From NCBI RefSeq assembly GCF_016908515.1, contig NZ_JAFBEA010000009.1, positions 1-64,000 on the forward strand: 64,000 nt of DNA. Direction: 5' to 3'. Positions 54,244 to 62,176 of the stretch are shown here, in pieces. The stretch comes from Virgibacillus halotolerans. Lineage in GTDB: Bacteria; Bacillota; Bacilli; Bacillales; Amphibacillaceae. Each line of letters begins with the position of its first letter. Positions within the stretch are counted from its first letter, which is position 1. The notes under the pieces were generated by a model. It was not told the DNA's origin, searched no databases, and saw only the letters and a list, made by a program, of their open reading frames with translations. Both the position numbers and the translations under genes were made by a program.

Positions 54244-55215
54244 ATGAGCCAATTATTTGATCAATTAAAGCAGAAGATTGCTGCGAAAAACAAACAGGTT
54301 GTATTCCCTGAGGGGATGGATGAGCGTATATTAACTGCGGCGAGCCAGCTGGGCGCTGCAGGTATATTAACACCGATTTTAATCGGTAATAAAGGAAGCA
54401 TGAAAGAAAAGGCGGAAGCAATTGGAGTGGATATTTCATCCTGCGAATTGTTGGATCCCACCGAATTTGAGGAATTTGATTTAATGGTTGAAACTTTCGT
54501 GGAGCGACGCAAGGGCAAGGTAACCACGGAAGAAGCGGTGAAGATTTTACAAGATGAAAATTACTTTGGTACGATGCTTGTGTACATGAATCAGGCCGAT
54601 GGTTTAGTAAGTGGTGCGGTACATTCCACGGCAGACACAGTTCGACCGGCGCTGCAAATCATTAAAACGAAGGAAGGCATCAAGAAAACTTCCGGGGTAT
54701 TTGTCATGGTTCGTGAGGACGAAAAATATGTGTTTGCTGATTGTGCCATCAATATTTCGCCGGATAGTGTTGATCTTGCTGAAATTGCAACAGAGAGTGC
54801 CATTACTGCTGAATTGTTCGACGTGGACCCGCGGGTTGCCATGTTAAGCTTTTCAACAAAAGGATCGGCACGAGTGGAAGAAACTGAAAAAGTAGCAGAA
54901 GCATTAAAGATTGCCAAAGAAAAAAATCCATCACTTGTGATAGATGGGGAATTTCAGTTTGATGCGGCATTTGTACCGGAAGTTGCCGAGAAGAAGGCAC
55001 CTGATTCAGTAATCAAAGGGGATGCGAATGTATTTATTTTCCCTAATCTGGATGCCGGAAATATAGGTTATAAAATTGCGCAGCGTTTAGGCGGATTTGA
55101 AGCGGTTGGTCCCGTATTGCAAGGACTGAATAAGCCGGTAAATGATTTGTCGCGCGGCTGTAGTGCGGAGGATGTCTATAACCTGGCATTAATCACGGCA
55201 GCACAATCAGAATAA
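54244..55215 (+). CDS. pta: Phosphate acetyltransferase
   Basis: A 323-residue enzyme, acetyl-CoA + phosphate to acetyl phosphate + CoA, for overflow metabolism. Family blocks: VVFPEGMDERILTAASQLG split near the N-terminus, ADGLVSGAVHSTADTVRPALQII, VFADCAINISP, MLSFSTKGSA, and VFIFPNLDAGNIGYKIAQRLGG. Short, single-domain form as in Bacillus. ATG at 54244 behind GGAGGT; the start three codons upstream overlaps the site. A clear terminator follows. Confidence 0.95.
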   Translation: MSQLFDQLKQKIAAKNKQVVFPEGMDERILTAASQLGAAGILTPILIGNKGSMKEKAEAIGVDISSCELLDPTEFEEFDLMVETFVERRKGKVTTEEAVKILQDENYFGTMLVYMNQADGLVSGAVHSTADTVRPALQIIKTKEGIKKTSGVFVMVREDEKYVFADCAINISPDSVDLAEIATESAITAELFDVDPRVAMLSFSTKGSARVEETEKVAEALKIAKEKNPSLVIDGEFQFDAAFVPEVAEKKAPDSVIKGDANVFIFPNLDAGNIGYKIAQRLGGFEAVGPVLQGLNKPVNDLSRGCSAEDVYNLALITAAQSE

Positions 55216-55224
55216 GCTAGATGT

Positions 55225-55261
55225 AAAAACGTGTATTCGCCAAGTGAATACACGTTTTTTG
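55225..55261 (+). terminator. Terminator of pta
   Basis: AAAAACGTGTATTC and complement, T-run. Confidence 0.9.
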
Positions 55262-55278
55262 ATGCTGGACCCGGTTCC

Positions 55279-55345
55279 TGGCGAACTTGAGTAGCAAACC
55301 CTCGAAGTTGAGCGTCAACCGTGCAAAGTTGAGCACCAATCACAC
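55279..55345. repeat. Three imperfect 21-nt tandem units
   Basis: GAACTTGAGTAGCAAACCCT, GAAGTTGAGCGTCAACCGTG and AAAGTTGAGCACCAATCACA follow each other at a 21-base spacing between pta and lipL. The period equals that of the array at 30.73 kb, but the sequence is only loosely similar, so kinship is uncertain. Confidence 0.45.
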
Positions 55346-55366
55346 CACGAACATACGCGCATCTGG

Positions 55367-56218
55367 TCATTGCATACTTGCAACCGCCTCATTACGCTTT
55401 TCCATTTGCTGTAAGCGCTTTTCGAAAGTCTCGATCTCTCCTGCTGAGAAATTTGTTTCGATGATCTGCGAGCTAAAATTTTCCAATGCCTTATATACAC
55501 GGGATTTCATATCTGCCACCGTTAATGCTGTCCCTAACAGCTCTGATAATGATGCCATTACATTCGGATCGACGGTAGGAAAGTCAAAATTGGTTTCCGC
55601 ATCCTTCTTACTAATCGCATAAAATTGCCGGATGATGGCAGCACGCTTCTGGCTGTTGCCCGCGACGTCCAAATAAATTTGAATAGCTGCACCGTCTTTG
55701 ATCCGTCGTTGTGAGATGCCGGCGAACTTTTTCCCGTGAATACTTAAATCATAGTCCCCGGGGCAATAGGATCCGACAATTTCATATGCTTCAATTTCGT
55801 TTGTTAAATCGCGGAGCATATATTTTACAAAACTGACCATTGCCTCATAGCAGTCGTAAATCGAGATGTTTTTCACACCGGGTAGAACAAGTGAAATATT
55901 TAATACACCGCGATCAAGATTAACGGCAAGCCCGCCCGAATTTCGTACCACTACATGATATCCTTCATCAGCTAAGAACCGAACCCCTTCTTGAATATAA
56001 GGAAGTCTGGCGTCAGGTATACCAAGCACAATGGTATCAGGATGTACCCACAACCGGACTGCAGGTGGAGAATCCCCATCACTGACAGAGAGTGCTAGCG
56101 TATCATCAATGGCAAACGATGTGATAGCTGTATAAGGTTTGTGCTGGAACATGGACAAACCCGTCTGGTCCAAATAACGAAAAGTAGTATGGCTGATAAT
56201 ATCTTTCCAGTTTTTCAT
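55367..56218 (-). CDS. lipL: Octanoyl-[GcvH]:protein N-octanoyltransferase
   Basis: A 283-residue amidotransferase that passes octanoyl from GcvH to E2 subunits in lipoate assembly. LplA/LipB fold: RLWVHPDTIVLGIPDARLPY, VVVRNSGGLAVNLDRGVLNISLVLP split around the ligand site, and the nucleophile Cys152 in GSYCPGDYDLSIHGKKFAGISQRR (with the conserved Lys). The position after pta matches B. subtilis ywfL. ATG at 56218 behind AAGGAG; a start five codons upstream is weaker. The IS605-type element has inserted just upstream. Confidence 0.92.
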   Translation of the reverse strand: MKNWKDIISHTTFRYLDQTGLSMFQHKPYTAITSFAIDDTLALSVSDGDSPPAVRLWVHPDTIVLGIPDARLPYIQEGVRFLADEGYHVVVRNSGGLAVNLDRGVLNISLVLPGVKNISIYDCYEAMVSFVKYMLRDLTNEIEAYEIVGSYCPGDYDLSIHGKKFAGISQRRIKDGAAIQIYLDVAGNSQKRAAIIRQFYAISKKDAETNFDFPTVDPNVMASLSELLGTALTVADMKSRVYKALENFSSQIIETNFSAGEIETFEKRLQQMEKRNEAVASMQ

Positions 56219-56329
56219 AATTTTCTCCTTCATTCCACGGCTGATATCTTGCGTCTTCTGACATATAAAAACCCAGAGAGCGCAGAAGTTGCTTTTGCCT
56301 CTTTTATCCTCTAGCTAACTATTATATAG

Positions 56330-56525
56330 TGAACCTCCCGGCATTGAAATACCGGGCATCATCTGACTACTCAAGGGAAAACGTCCTTATTGAAAAAAGT
56401 ATGCACAAATCCCCCGATCGTCATCCGAATGCGCCTTCGATCAGCGAATAGCGAATGAGCTATTATAAACTCGAAGATTTTTCCCTAATGGTTGGGTAGA
56501 GAGGTTCATCTGGCTATATAAATGG
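56330..56525 (-). ncRNA. Probable omega-RNA scaffold and right end of the TnpB element
   Basis: From the tnpB stop to the terminal hairpin the minus strand is rich in stems (e.g. ATTCGCTATTCGCTGATCGA and a CCGATCG/CGATCGG-like segment) and ends with GATGCCCGG...CCGGGAGGTTCAC, the typical right end of this IS group. In TnpB systems this region is transcribed with the 3' end of tnpB as the guide scaffold, and the guide is the DNA just outside the right end (here ~56310-56329). The role is inferred by analogy with ISDra2 and related systems. Confidence 0.65.
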
Positions 56526-58112
56526 CTAAGAAACCCGTTTTATATAGCTACAGTGACGTGTATAGAATAATTCCTTAAGCGCTTTATGGCGTTTTTGTGT
56601 GTTGTGTTTATACAAAGCAACAATATTTGCAACTTCGGTATCCAATGCACGTTCCCGGATGTTTAGAGAGGCGTTATGATCAGCATCGGCTGTATACTTG
56701 CACACGGTACAAGTAAAACGTTTGCCTTTGCGATTATCATCGTGAATATTATGACACTTGGAACAAATTTTCGATGTGTAAGCAGGATCTACTGTTTTAT
56801 AATCAAACCCGTGCCACTCTAATAATGCTATTATTTTTTTCATTAGTTTCCCTCTGACCCAGGAACTGTCACGCTTGTTTGCTTTTTTACCGCGGTCAAA
56901 CGCAGCAATATCGAGGTCCTCAAATACCGGCATGTATTTGTTATCTTTTATTTCGTCAAATAACTGTTTGGAAGAATTACTGATTTCCATATCAACGACA
57001 TGCGCGTAACCCCTTCGCATTTTCTGTAATGATTTCTTGCCATTTAAGTTATCTGAGATATTATTTATTTTCTTTTTAAGCAAATCCTTTTCATAGGGAT
57101 TCGTTGTCTTCTTTAATTGCTTTTGATATTCTTTTCGCTTGTTCCGGAGAGAAGAACGGTTGCCGAGTTTCTTTTCTACTACTAACCCATAACGGTTCAT
57201 CATTCCTGTGAATGTGCCATATTTATTTTCGGTACTGGTGTGAAACAGGTCTGTGATTCCTAGGTCGATGCCGAGCAGTTTTTTTTGTTTTTGCTTGTTG
57301 ATTTTTTTAGTTACAGGAATACCAATTCTTATTTTTCCATTCATCAGCGTGGCTGTCATTGATCCGTTCTTATACTGCGCTAATCTTCTCAGGCCATTTT
57401 TGCTTGTATTAACAGGAACCTCCTGACGTTTTGTTTCATTTAATAGCTTCATAGAAACCACGTAATTTTCTTTTGTGGAATGTGATTTTTCGAGTTTAGA
57501 CACACGGGCGTCCAATTGAAGTGTCGCCTTTTTTACGAAAGGACGTTTCCAATGTTCTATTTTTTCATAAAATAGGATGCGCACATATCCCCTATTCGAG
57601 GCGCGTTGTTCTTCGGTCAACTTGGATAAATGCTTGCGCAAACTCTTATACACGTCGATTAATTGCTCATTCGGTTTTTTCTCAGCTATGGCATGATCTA
57701 ACAACTGATCCACAACTTGTAATTCATCTGTATCAAGAATGGACGCATTCAATAATGAAAAAAATGAAATATAAAGCAACAATTCCGGGCTTTCGTTTTG
57801 AATATAGCCGTAGAGGTTATTTCGGATTCGAATAAAATGATTATGCGTTTCTGTCATGGCTTGATCAATAGCATTTTGTCCATAGGCAGAACCAAGTGAA
57901 TGTGTATTTCTCTCCTTCTTCTCCAATCCCCTAATCCTGGGTGACTGTTTATTTTTGTTAAATATATCCAAAAAGTAAACTTCATTGCTCAAAAGTATTT
58001 CTATAAAACGATTGATTAAAATGGTGTATGCCGCTTGTGTTTCTATAAATCTCTTTTCTTTTGTTTTAGTTGGATAACCATATAGGAATACCGACTTTAC
58101 ACTTGTTGTCAA
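56526..58112 (-). CDS. tnpB: TnpB-family RNA-guided nuclease
   Basis: A 528-residue protein, longer than the ~400 of typical TnpB. The RuvC-like site is complete: Asp283 (LLGIDLGITDLF), Glu398 (PVFEDLD) and Asp476/Asp478 (TADADHNASLNI). Between the last two sits a four-Cys zinc ribbon (Cys450, 453, 468, 471). The ~270-residue N-terminal part would be the WED/REC region; a ~45-residue tail follows the last RuvC motif. Known members cut DNA guided by an RNA from the element's right end. TTG start behind GGGGATGA. The partner transposase is dead, so TnpB is the only intact product. Confidence 0.9.
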   Translation of the reverse strand: MTTSVKSVFLYGYPTKTKEKRFIETQAAYTILINRFIEILLSNEVYFLDIFNKNKQSPRIRGLEKKERNTHSLGSAYGQNAIDQAMTETHNHFIRIRNNLYGYIQNESPELLLYISFFSLLNASILDTDELQVVDQLLDHAIAEKKPNEQLIDVYKSLRKHLSKLTEEQRASNRGYVRILFYEKIEHWKRPFVKKATLQLDARVSKLEKSHSTKENYVVSMKLLNETKRQEVPVNTSKNGLRRLAQYKNGSMTATLMNGKIRIGIPVTKKINKQKQKKLLGIDLGITDLFHTSTENKYGTFTGMMNRYGLVVEKKLGNRSSLRNKRKEYQKQLKKTTNPYEKDLLKKKINNISDNLNGKKSLQKMRRGYAHVVDMEISNSSKQLFDEIKDNKYMPVFEDLDIAAFDRGKKANKRDSSWVRGKLMKKIIALLEWHGFDYKTVDPAYTSKICSKCHNIHDDNRKGKRFTCTVCKYTADADHNASLNIRERALDTEVANIVALYKHNTQKRHKALKELFYTRHCSYIKRVS

Positions 58113-58133
58113 AACGGATCATCCCCTTGTTTT

Positions 58134-58519
58134 TTAATTTTCTACATATCGTTTGATCGCCTCTTCAGATACTGAATCGACTGACTCGATATTAGAGCTA
58201 CTGTTTCATAACCTTTCTTTCCATAATTTCCTCTTTATTTTCGGGAATTCAACAAACAATCTACTTCCAGAAATTCCTTTGGACATTTTTACAATATAAG
58301 AAGGAGAAAGGAAGCTTGGGTGGCGCTGAGACAAACATATGGCAAATCTATCTCAACAGCTTGAATAATGAATCCCTTCTCATTGTAAAGGGTTTCTTTT
58401 GAAAACACTCCCACATCCGGTGTTACCACCTTTCGTCGGTATTTTACCGATCAGACAATATGATAATTAATGTTATATACAATTGTTCTTCCGTAGGTTA
58501 ATTTTGTTTTATTTACCAT
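58134..58519 (-). pseudogene. tnpA: Degenerate IS200/IS605 Y1 transposase (tnpA)
   Basis: The minus strand reads MVNKTKLTYGRTIVYNINYHIV, then a TGA (58451-58453) where family members have Trp, then SVKYRRKVVTPDVGVF. The HUH motif region is altered (DLPYVCLS instead of D-H-V-H-L). After a frameshift the next frame gives KMSKGISGSRLFVEFPKIKRK, another stop, then EEAIKRYVEN, which contains the usual nucleophile Tyr. With two stops, a frameshift and no HUH pair it cannot transpose. It had not been visible as an open frame. Confidence 0.88.
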
Positions 58520-58596
58520 ACATATAGTATATAATAACATAACTATAACTGGCAAAATTCAGGTAATGTAATAAACTTGTATCGTTAAAATGAAAA

Positions 58597-58643
58597 CTAG
58601 CCGATTCATCCCAGCATTGAAATACTAGGGATTCTCGGCTATT
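58597..58643 (-). repeat. Left-end hairpin of the IS605-type element
   Basis: AGCCGA and TCGGCT (plus strand) close a hairpin around CCCAGCATTGAAATACTAGGG-like sequence that matches the right-end hairpin core. It ends ~45 bases before ywfO, so the element borders that gene's ribosome binding site region. Confidence 0.7.
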
Positions 58644-58685
58644 TATCTAATTACAATCATCGAAAAGAAATGGGTTGGGGAATAG

Positions 58686-60005
58686 ATGGCATATAAGGAT
58701 GAACAGCTACATGAAGAGAAGGTTTTTAAAGACCCTGTACATAGATATATCCATGTCAAAGATCGTGTGATCTGGGACTTAATCGCCGCGCCGGAATTTC
58801 AGCGGTTACGCAGAATAAAGCAGCTCGGAACAACAAATTTAACATTTCATGGAGCGGAACATAGCCGGTTCAGTCATTCGCTTGGTGTTTATGAAATCGT
58901 TCGGAGAATCATATACAATTTCAAGGGACGCCGACATTGGAATGATGATGAACGCTTGTTGAGTCTCTGTGCAGCGCTCTTGCATGACTTAGGGCATGGA
59001 CCATTTTCACATTCCTTTGAGAAAGTTTTTAAATTGGATCATGAATATTATACCCAGCAAATCATTATTGGAGACACAAAGGTAAATGAAATATTACGAC
59101 GTGTTGCACCAGGTTTTCCGCAAAAAGTTGCCGATGTGATTGCCAAAACCTACGAGGATAAATTGGTTGTGAGTTTAATCTCCAGTCAAATTGATGCGGA
59201 TCGGATGGATTATTTGCAGCGGGATGCGTATTTTACGGGTGTCAGTTATGGTCACTTTGATATGGAACGAATCTTAAGGGTGATGCGTCCAATCGAAGAT
59301 CAAGTCGTCATTAAATCAACGGGGATGCACGCAGTGGAAGATTATATTATGAGTCGCTATCAAATGTACTGGCAGGTGTATTTCCATCCTGTAACAAGAA
59401 GTGCGGAAGTTATTTTAACTAAAATTCTGGATCGGGCAAAACACTTATTTGAAGCAGATGACTTCACATTTAAGCTGGAGCCAACGCATTTCGCTTCCTT
59501 TTTCACGAGAAGCGCTACATTGGATGAATATTTAAAGCTGGATGAAGCGGTTGTATATTATTACTTTCAGCAGTGGCAGGAAGAGGATGATGTGATTTTA
59601 AGTGATCTGTGCGAACGATTTATGAATCGCCGTTTGTTTAAATACATTGAATTTGACCCAAATAAGCAAATGGGTGAAGTAAAAGCACTTCAACAATTGT
59701 TCCGAGCAGCCGATATCGATCCGAAATATTATTTGGTGATCGATTCCTCGTCAGATCTACCTTATGACTTTTATCGTCCGGGGGAAGAGGAGGAACGTTT
59801 GCCAATTCATTTGCTTATGCCGAATAATGAATTGCGGGAGCTGTCACGCCAATCGGATATTGTCGAGGCAATTTCCGGAAAGAAACGAACAGATCATAAG
59901 CTGTACTTTCCAATGGATAAACTGGAAGAAATCAAAGACGAGGATTTAAAGCAACAAATAAAAGCGATACTTTATGATCAGGGAGAGATACAGGATGTTG
60001 AATAA
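58686..60005 (+). CDS. ywfO: HD-domain phosphohydrolase (YwfO)
   Basis: A 439-residue HD-superfamily enzyme. The HD core is visible: RRIKQLGTTNLTFHGAEHSRFSHSLGVYEI (first His), ALLHDLGHGPFSHSFEKVF (His-Asp) and QIDADRMDYLQRDAYFTG (last Asp). Relatives act as dNTP triphosphohydrolases; YwfO-type enzymes have been described as such. ATG at 58686 behind TGGGTTGGGG, not a strong site. ywgA overlaps its 3' end by 11 bases, as a coupled pair. The IS605 element has landed directly upstream and may have changed its promoter. Confidence 0.9.
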   Translation: MAYKDEQLHEEKVFKDPVHRYIHVKDRVIWDLIAAPEFQRLRRIKQLGTTNLTFHGAEHSRFSHSLGVYEIVRRIIYNFKGRRHWNDDERLLSLCAALLHDLGHGPFSHSFEKVFKLDHEYYTQQIIIGDTKVNEILRRVAPGFPQKVADVIAKTYEDKLVVSLISSQIDADRMDYLQRDAYFTGVSYGHFDMERILRVMRPIEDQVVIKSTGMHAVEDYIMSRYQMYWQVYFHPVTRSAEVILTKILDRAKHLFEADDFTFKLEPTHFASFFTRSATLDEYLKLDEAVVYYYFQQWQEEDDVILSDLCERFMNRRLFKYIEFDPNKQMGEVKALQQLFRAADIDPKYYLVIDSSSDLPYDFYRPGEEEERLPIHLLMPNNELRELSRQSDIVEAISGKKRTDHKLYFPMDKLEEIKDEDLKQQIKAILYDQGEIQDVE

Positions 60006-60495
60006 TCATGCTAAATTAATGCAATTCTTTTCAATCGCCCAGGAAGTAACCGGTAGAAAAAAGCTGCAAAAAATGATTTATATTTTACAAAAATGCAACA
60101 TACCATTTGAAGAAAAATACGCGTTTCATGTATATGGGCCATACTCCGAAGAATTGACATTACGGGTGGAGGAACTTTGTAATTTGACGTTTATTGATGA
60201 AGTGAAAGAGGATAAAGGGAATTACTTCCAATACCATTATCATATTACCGACCGGGGAAAGAACTTTCTAGAAGAGTTTGGACTAGATATGCCGGATATG
60301 TCTAATAAAGTAGATCAGTTAAAATCAAAAAGCGCCCGTTTTCTGGAGCTTGTAGCAACAATGCTTTATTTTGATGACTTGACGAAATCAGAAGTCGAAG
60401 CGAAAATTCATCAAGTGAAACCAAAACAAAAATATAGTGAAGCAGAAATAGCTGCATCCTGGGCATTTATTGGTGATGTAACACAAACGCATTAA
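59995..60495 (+). CDS. ywgA: YwgA family protein
   Basis: A 166-residue cytoplasmic protein (NHAKLMQFFSIAQEVTGRKKLQKMIYILQKCNIPFEEKYAFHVYGPYSEEL): a winged-helix-like fold that resembles the antitoxin/SocA-type Panacea region in its LQKMIYILQ...YGPYS pattern. Same position after ywfO as in B. subtilis. ATG at 59995 lies within the last codons of ywfO behind GGGAGAG. Function unknown. The stretch 60496-60732 holds a promoter for ywhD and no gene I can support. Confidence 0.8.
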   Translation: MLNNHAKLMQFFSIAQEVTGRKKLQKMIYILQKCNIPFEEKYAFHVYGPYSEELTLRVEELCNLTFIDEVKEDKGNYFQYHYHITDRGKNFLEEFGLDMPDMSNKVDQLKSKSARFLELVATMLYFDDLTKSEVEAKIHQVKPKQKYSEAEIAASWAFIGDVTQTH

Positions 60496-60732
60496 TTCAG
60501 CGGGAAATTCACATGGGAATGGGAAAAAGGGTAGCGGTAATACTGGTGATGTTTCCTATACGTTTTTTGATATGCCATTTTTTGTAGACATTTTAGGCGG
60601 GTTAGTCATCAGCATGCGTTTCTTTATCATTCTCAGAGGACGTAAAAAAGCTTAGTATAGTACCAAACAAGTGAAAATCATGGGGCACCTATGCTAAAAT
60701 GAAACCAGAATAACCAGAAGGAGGATCCTTTC

Positions 60733-61254
60733 ATGTCTTCAGATCAATCTTCAAATAAAAAGAAGCAAAATGCGTTTACAATAATTAAAGATGATTCAAC
60801 AGATGGTCATGGTGGGTATGGTGCGGGTACAGTTAGTCTAGAGAATATGTCCCCAGTCATTATCGATCCGGATGAAAATAAAGCCTATGTGGATATGGAT
60901 GCAATGCATGCGCGTAGTGAAATTGAACGCCGGGTGAAGTATGTGCAGGATCGAAGCGAAGTGCCCGATCCCAAACTATATTGGATCGTATGGGTCAATG
61001 TGGAACGCGGGGAGCATGGTCCATTTTACGGTGGGGTTACAGGCTGCGAACTGCTGGTTGACCGCCCCAATAAACGTGCCTATAAGTCGATGGCACAACA
61101 TGTGACCTATATGGAAAAGTCATTAAAGGGAAAAATAATCGTCGAGCATATGGATGATAAATCCAAAAAGCTGCTGAGGGATTTTCTTGTGACGTTTGAC
61201 GAATCGATGTGGAACAATTCTACGGAAACGCTAAAAGAAACACTCCCGAAATAA
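60733..61254 (+). CDS. ywhD: YwhD family protein
   Basis: A 173-residue soluble protein, polar N-terminus (SSDQSSNKKKQNAFTIIKDDSTDGHGGYG) then a compact domain with LYWIVWVNVERGEHGPFYGGVTGCELLVDR. It matches the Bacillus YwhD family; function unknown. ATG behind AAGGAGGATC. The next gene (pbpG) is convergent and ywhD has its own terminator, so it is monocistronic. Confidence 0.85.
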   Translation: MSSDQSSNKKKQNAFTIIKDDSTDGHGGYGAGTVSLENMSPVIIDPDENKAYVDMDAMHARSEIERRVKYVQDRSEVPDPKLYWIVWVNVERGEHGPFYGGVTGCELLVDRPNKRAYKSMAQHVTYMEKSLKGKIIVEHMDDKSKKLLRDFLVTFDESMWNNSTETLKETLPK

Positions 61255-61359
61255 TGAACAATATGTGACCGAATCATGACGAATTAGCTAAACAGTTGTA
61301 CTTTGTTATAAATGTTTGTAAAATGTAAATACATGGGCTATCTCATGTATTGCTAGGAC

Positions 61360-61418
61360 AAAAAGGAAGCCGATTTTCAGGTGAACGGACTCACACTGAT
61401 TATCGGCTTCTTTTTTGC
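61360..61418 (+). terminator. Terminator of ywhD
   Basis: GGAAGCCGAT/ATCGGCTTC arms around a 27-base loop, then TTTTTTG. Confidence 0.75.
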
Positions 61419-61578
61419 AGTAGGAAAACTTCTCTACTGTCTTCGTTTTTTATACCAGGTGAACTTGCGCCAAAGACAAGCCCCTCAGCCTCAAGTTTCG
61501 TCAGATAACAATCTTATTAAGGTTGTTTTTAAAAGTTTGTCACTTTCCAAGTAATTAACCCTAACTAGTAGTTGATAG

Positions 61579-62126
61579 AAACTGCGACGTAATGAGTTAG
61601 TACTTATCTTCGCTACGGAAATACACTACGCTTTCCGCGGGCTCGCGCTGAGCCTCCTCGCAAAGAACGTGGCCACTGAAAAAGTTAAATATAGCACTAT
61701 AATATGCAGATCTACCATCGCATCTTCGAATATACTGCGCTTTCCGCGGGCGAGTGTCGAGTCTCCTCGGACTACCGTCCTGCGGGGTCTCGTCGATCTC
61801 TTACTTCCCGCAGGAGTCTCCGTATATTCGAGATGCTAGATTAAGGTGAAAAGCAATTTTTTTTAAAATCTACCACTTTTTCAGTGACCACAAGAACGCT
61901 GCGGGGTCTCATCGTCTTCGCTTTCCCGCAGGAGTCTTCGTGTATATCCGTCGCTAGTATTGTGCAATGTTATATCATTTATCAATTGCTTTATAAAGTA
62001 GTCTCTCCACCTTCAAAGCTTGGAATTATTAATACAGTGCTTGTAAAGACAAATGAAGATAAAATACTGAACGCTATTCACGTAGGTTGATTGGAACGGA
62101 AATCAACCTGCTCTTACGTTGCAGTT
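61579..62126. mobile_element. MITE-like repeat, copy 3, enlarged by a nested insertion
   Basis: Ends AAACTGCGACGTAA (61579-61592) and TTACGTTGCAGTTT (62113-62126) match the 11.0-kb copy. Inside is a palindrome starting CGGAAATACACTACGC (61610) and ending GTGTATATCCG (61941-61951), which is split by a 223-bp insertion (61669-61891). Without it, the sequence GCAAAGAAC/GCTGCGGGG joins exactly as in the uninterrupted copies. To the right lie ~160 bases unlike the other copies, with a small GGTTGATT/AATCAACC hairpin near 62084-62109. Confidence 0.8.
61669..61891. mobile_element. Nested 223-bp element with 17-bp terminal inverted repeats
   Basis: GTGGCCACTGAAAAAGT (61669-61685) and ACTTTTTCAGTGACCAC (61875-61891) are inverted repeats with one mismatch. 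AAGAAC is duplicated on both sides (61663-61668 and 61892-61897). There is no coding frame. Its interior is a further palindrome (about 61717-61840, TTCGAATATA / TATATTCGA-type arms) carrying the same CTTTCCGCGGGC, CTGCGGGGTCTCGTC and CCCGCAGGAGTC modules as its host element. Confidence 0.85.
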
Positions 62127-62176
62127 TATATATCATTAGCAACAAACGCTGTGAAATGAGCTATTATTAACTACGG

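Larger units (their letters stand above)
56330..58643 (-). mobile_element. IS605-family element with degenerate tnpA and intact tnpB
   Basis: Minus-strand order: left-end hairpin (~58597-58643), tnpA remnant (58519-58134), tnpB (58112-56526), right end (to ~56330). Left and right ends carry related hairpins around the same core GCATTGAAATAC (58614-58625 and 56341-56352 on the plus strand), in the same orientation, as expected for Y1-transposase recognition hairpins. It lies between lipL and ywfO, a pair that is otherwise syntenic with B. subtilis, so it is an insertion. Exact end bases are inferred. Confidence 0.8.

Noticed and set aside
58038-58600. Long conventional left end or promoter region of tnpB
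   Set aside because: Translation in several frames showed a decayed tnpA instead, which explains the length.
60579-60654. Short frame reading MPFFVDILGG...
   Set aside because: A hydrophobic 27-residue frame could be formed but no ribosome binding site is near the ATG and it has no separate signals; too weak to call.
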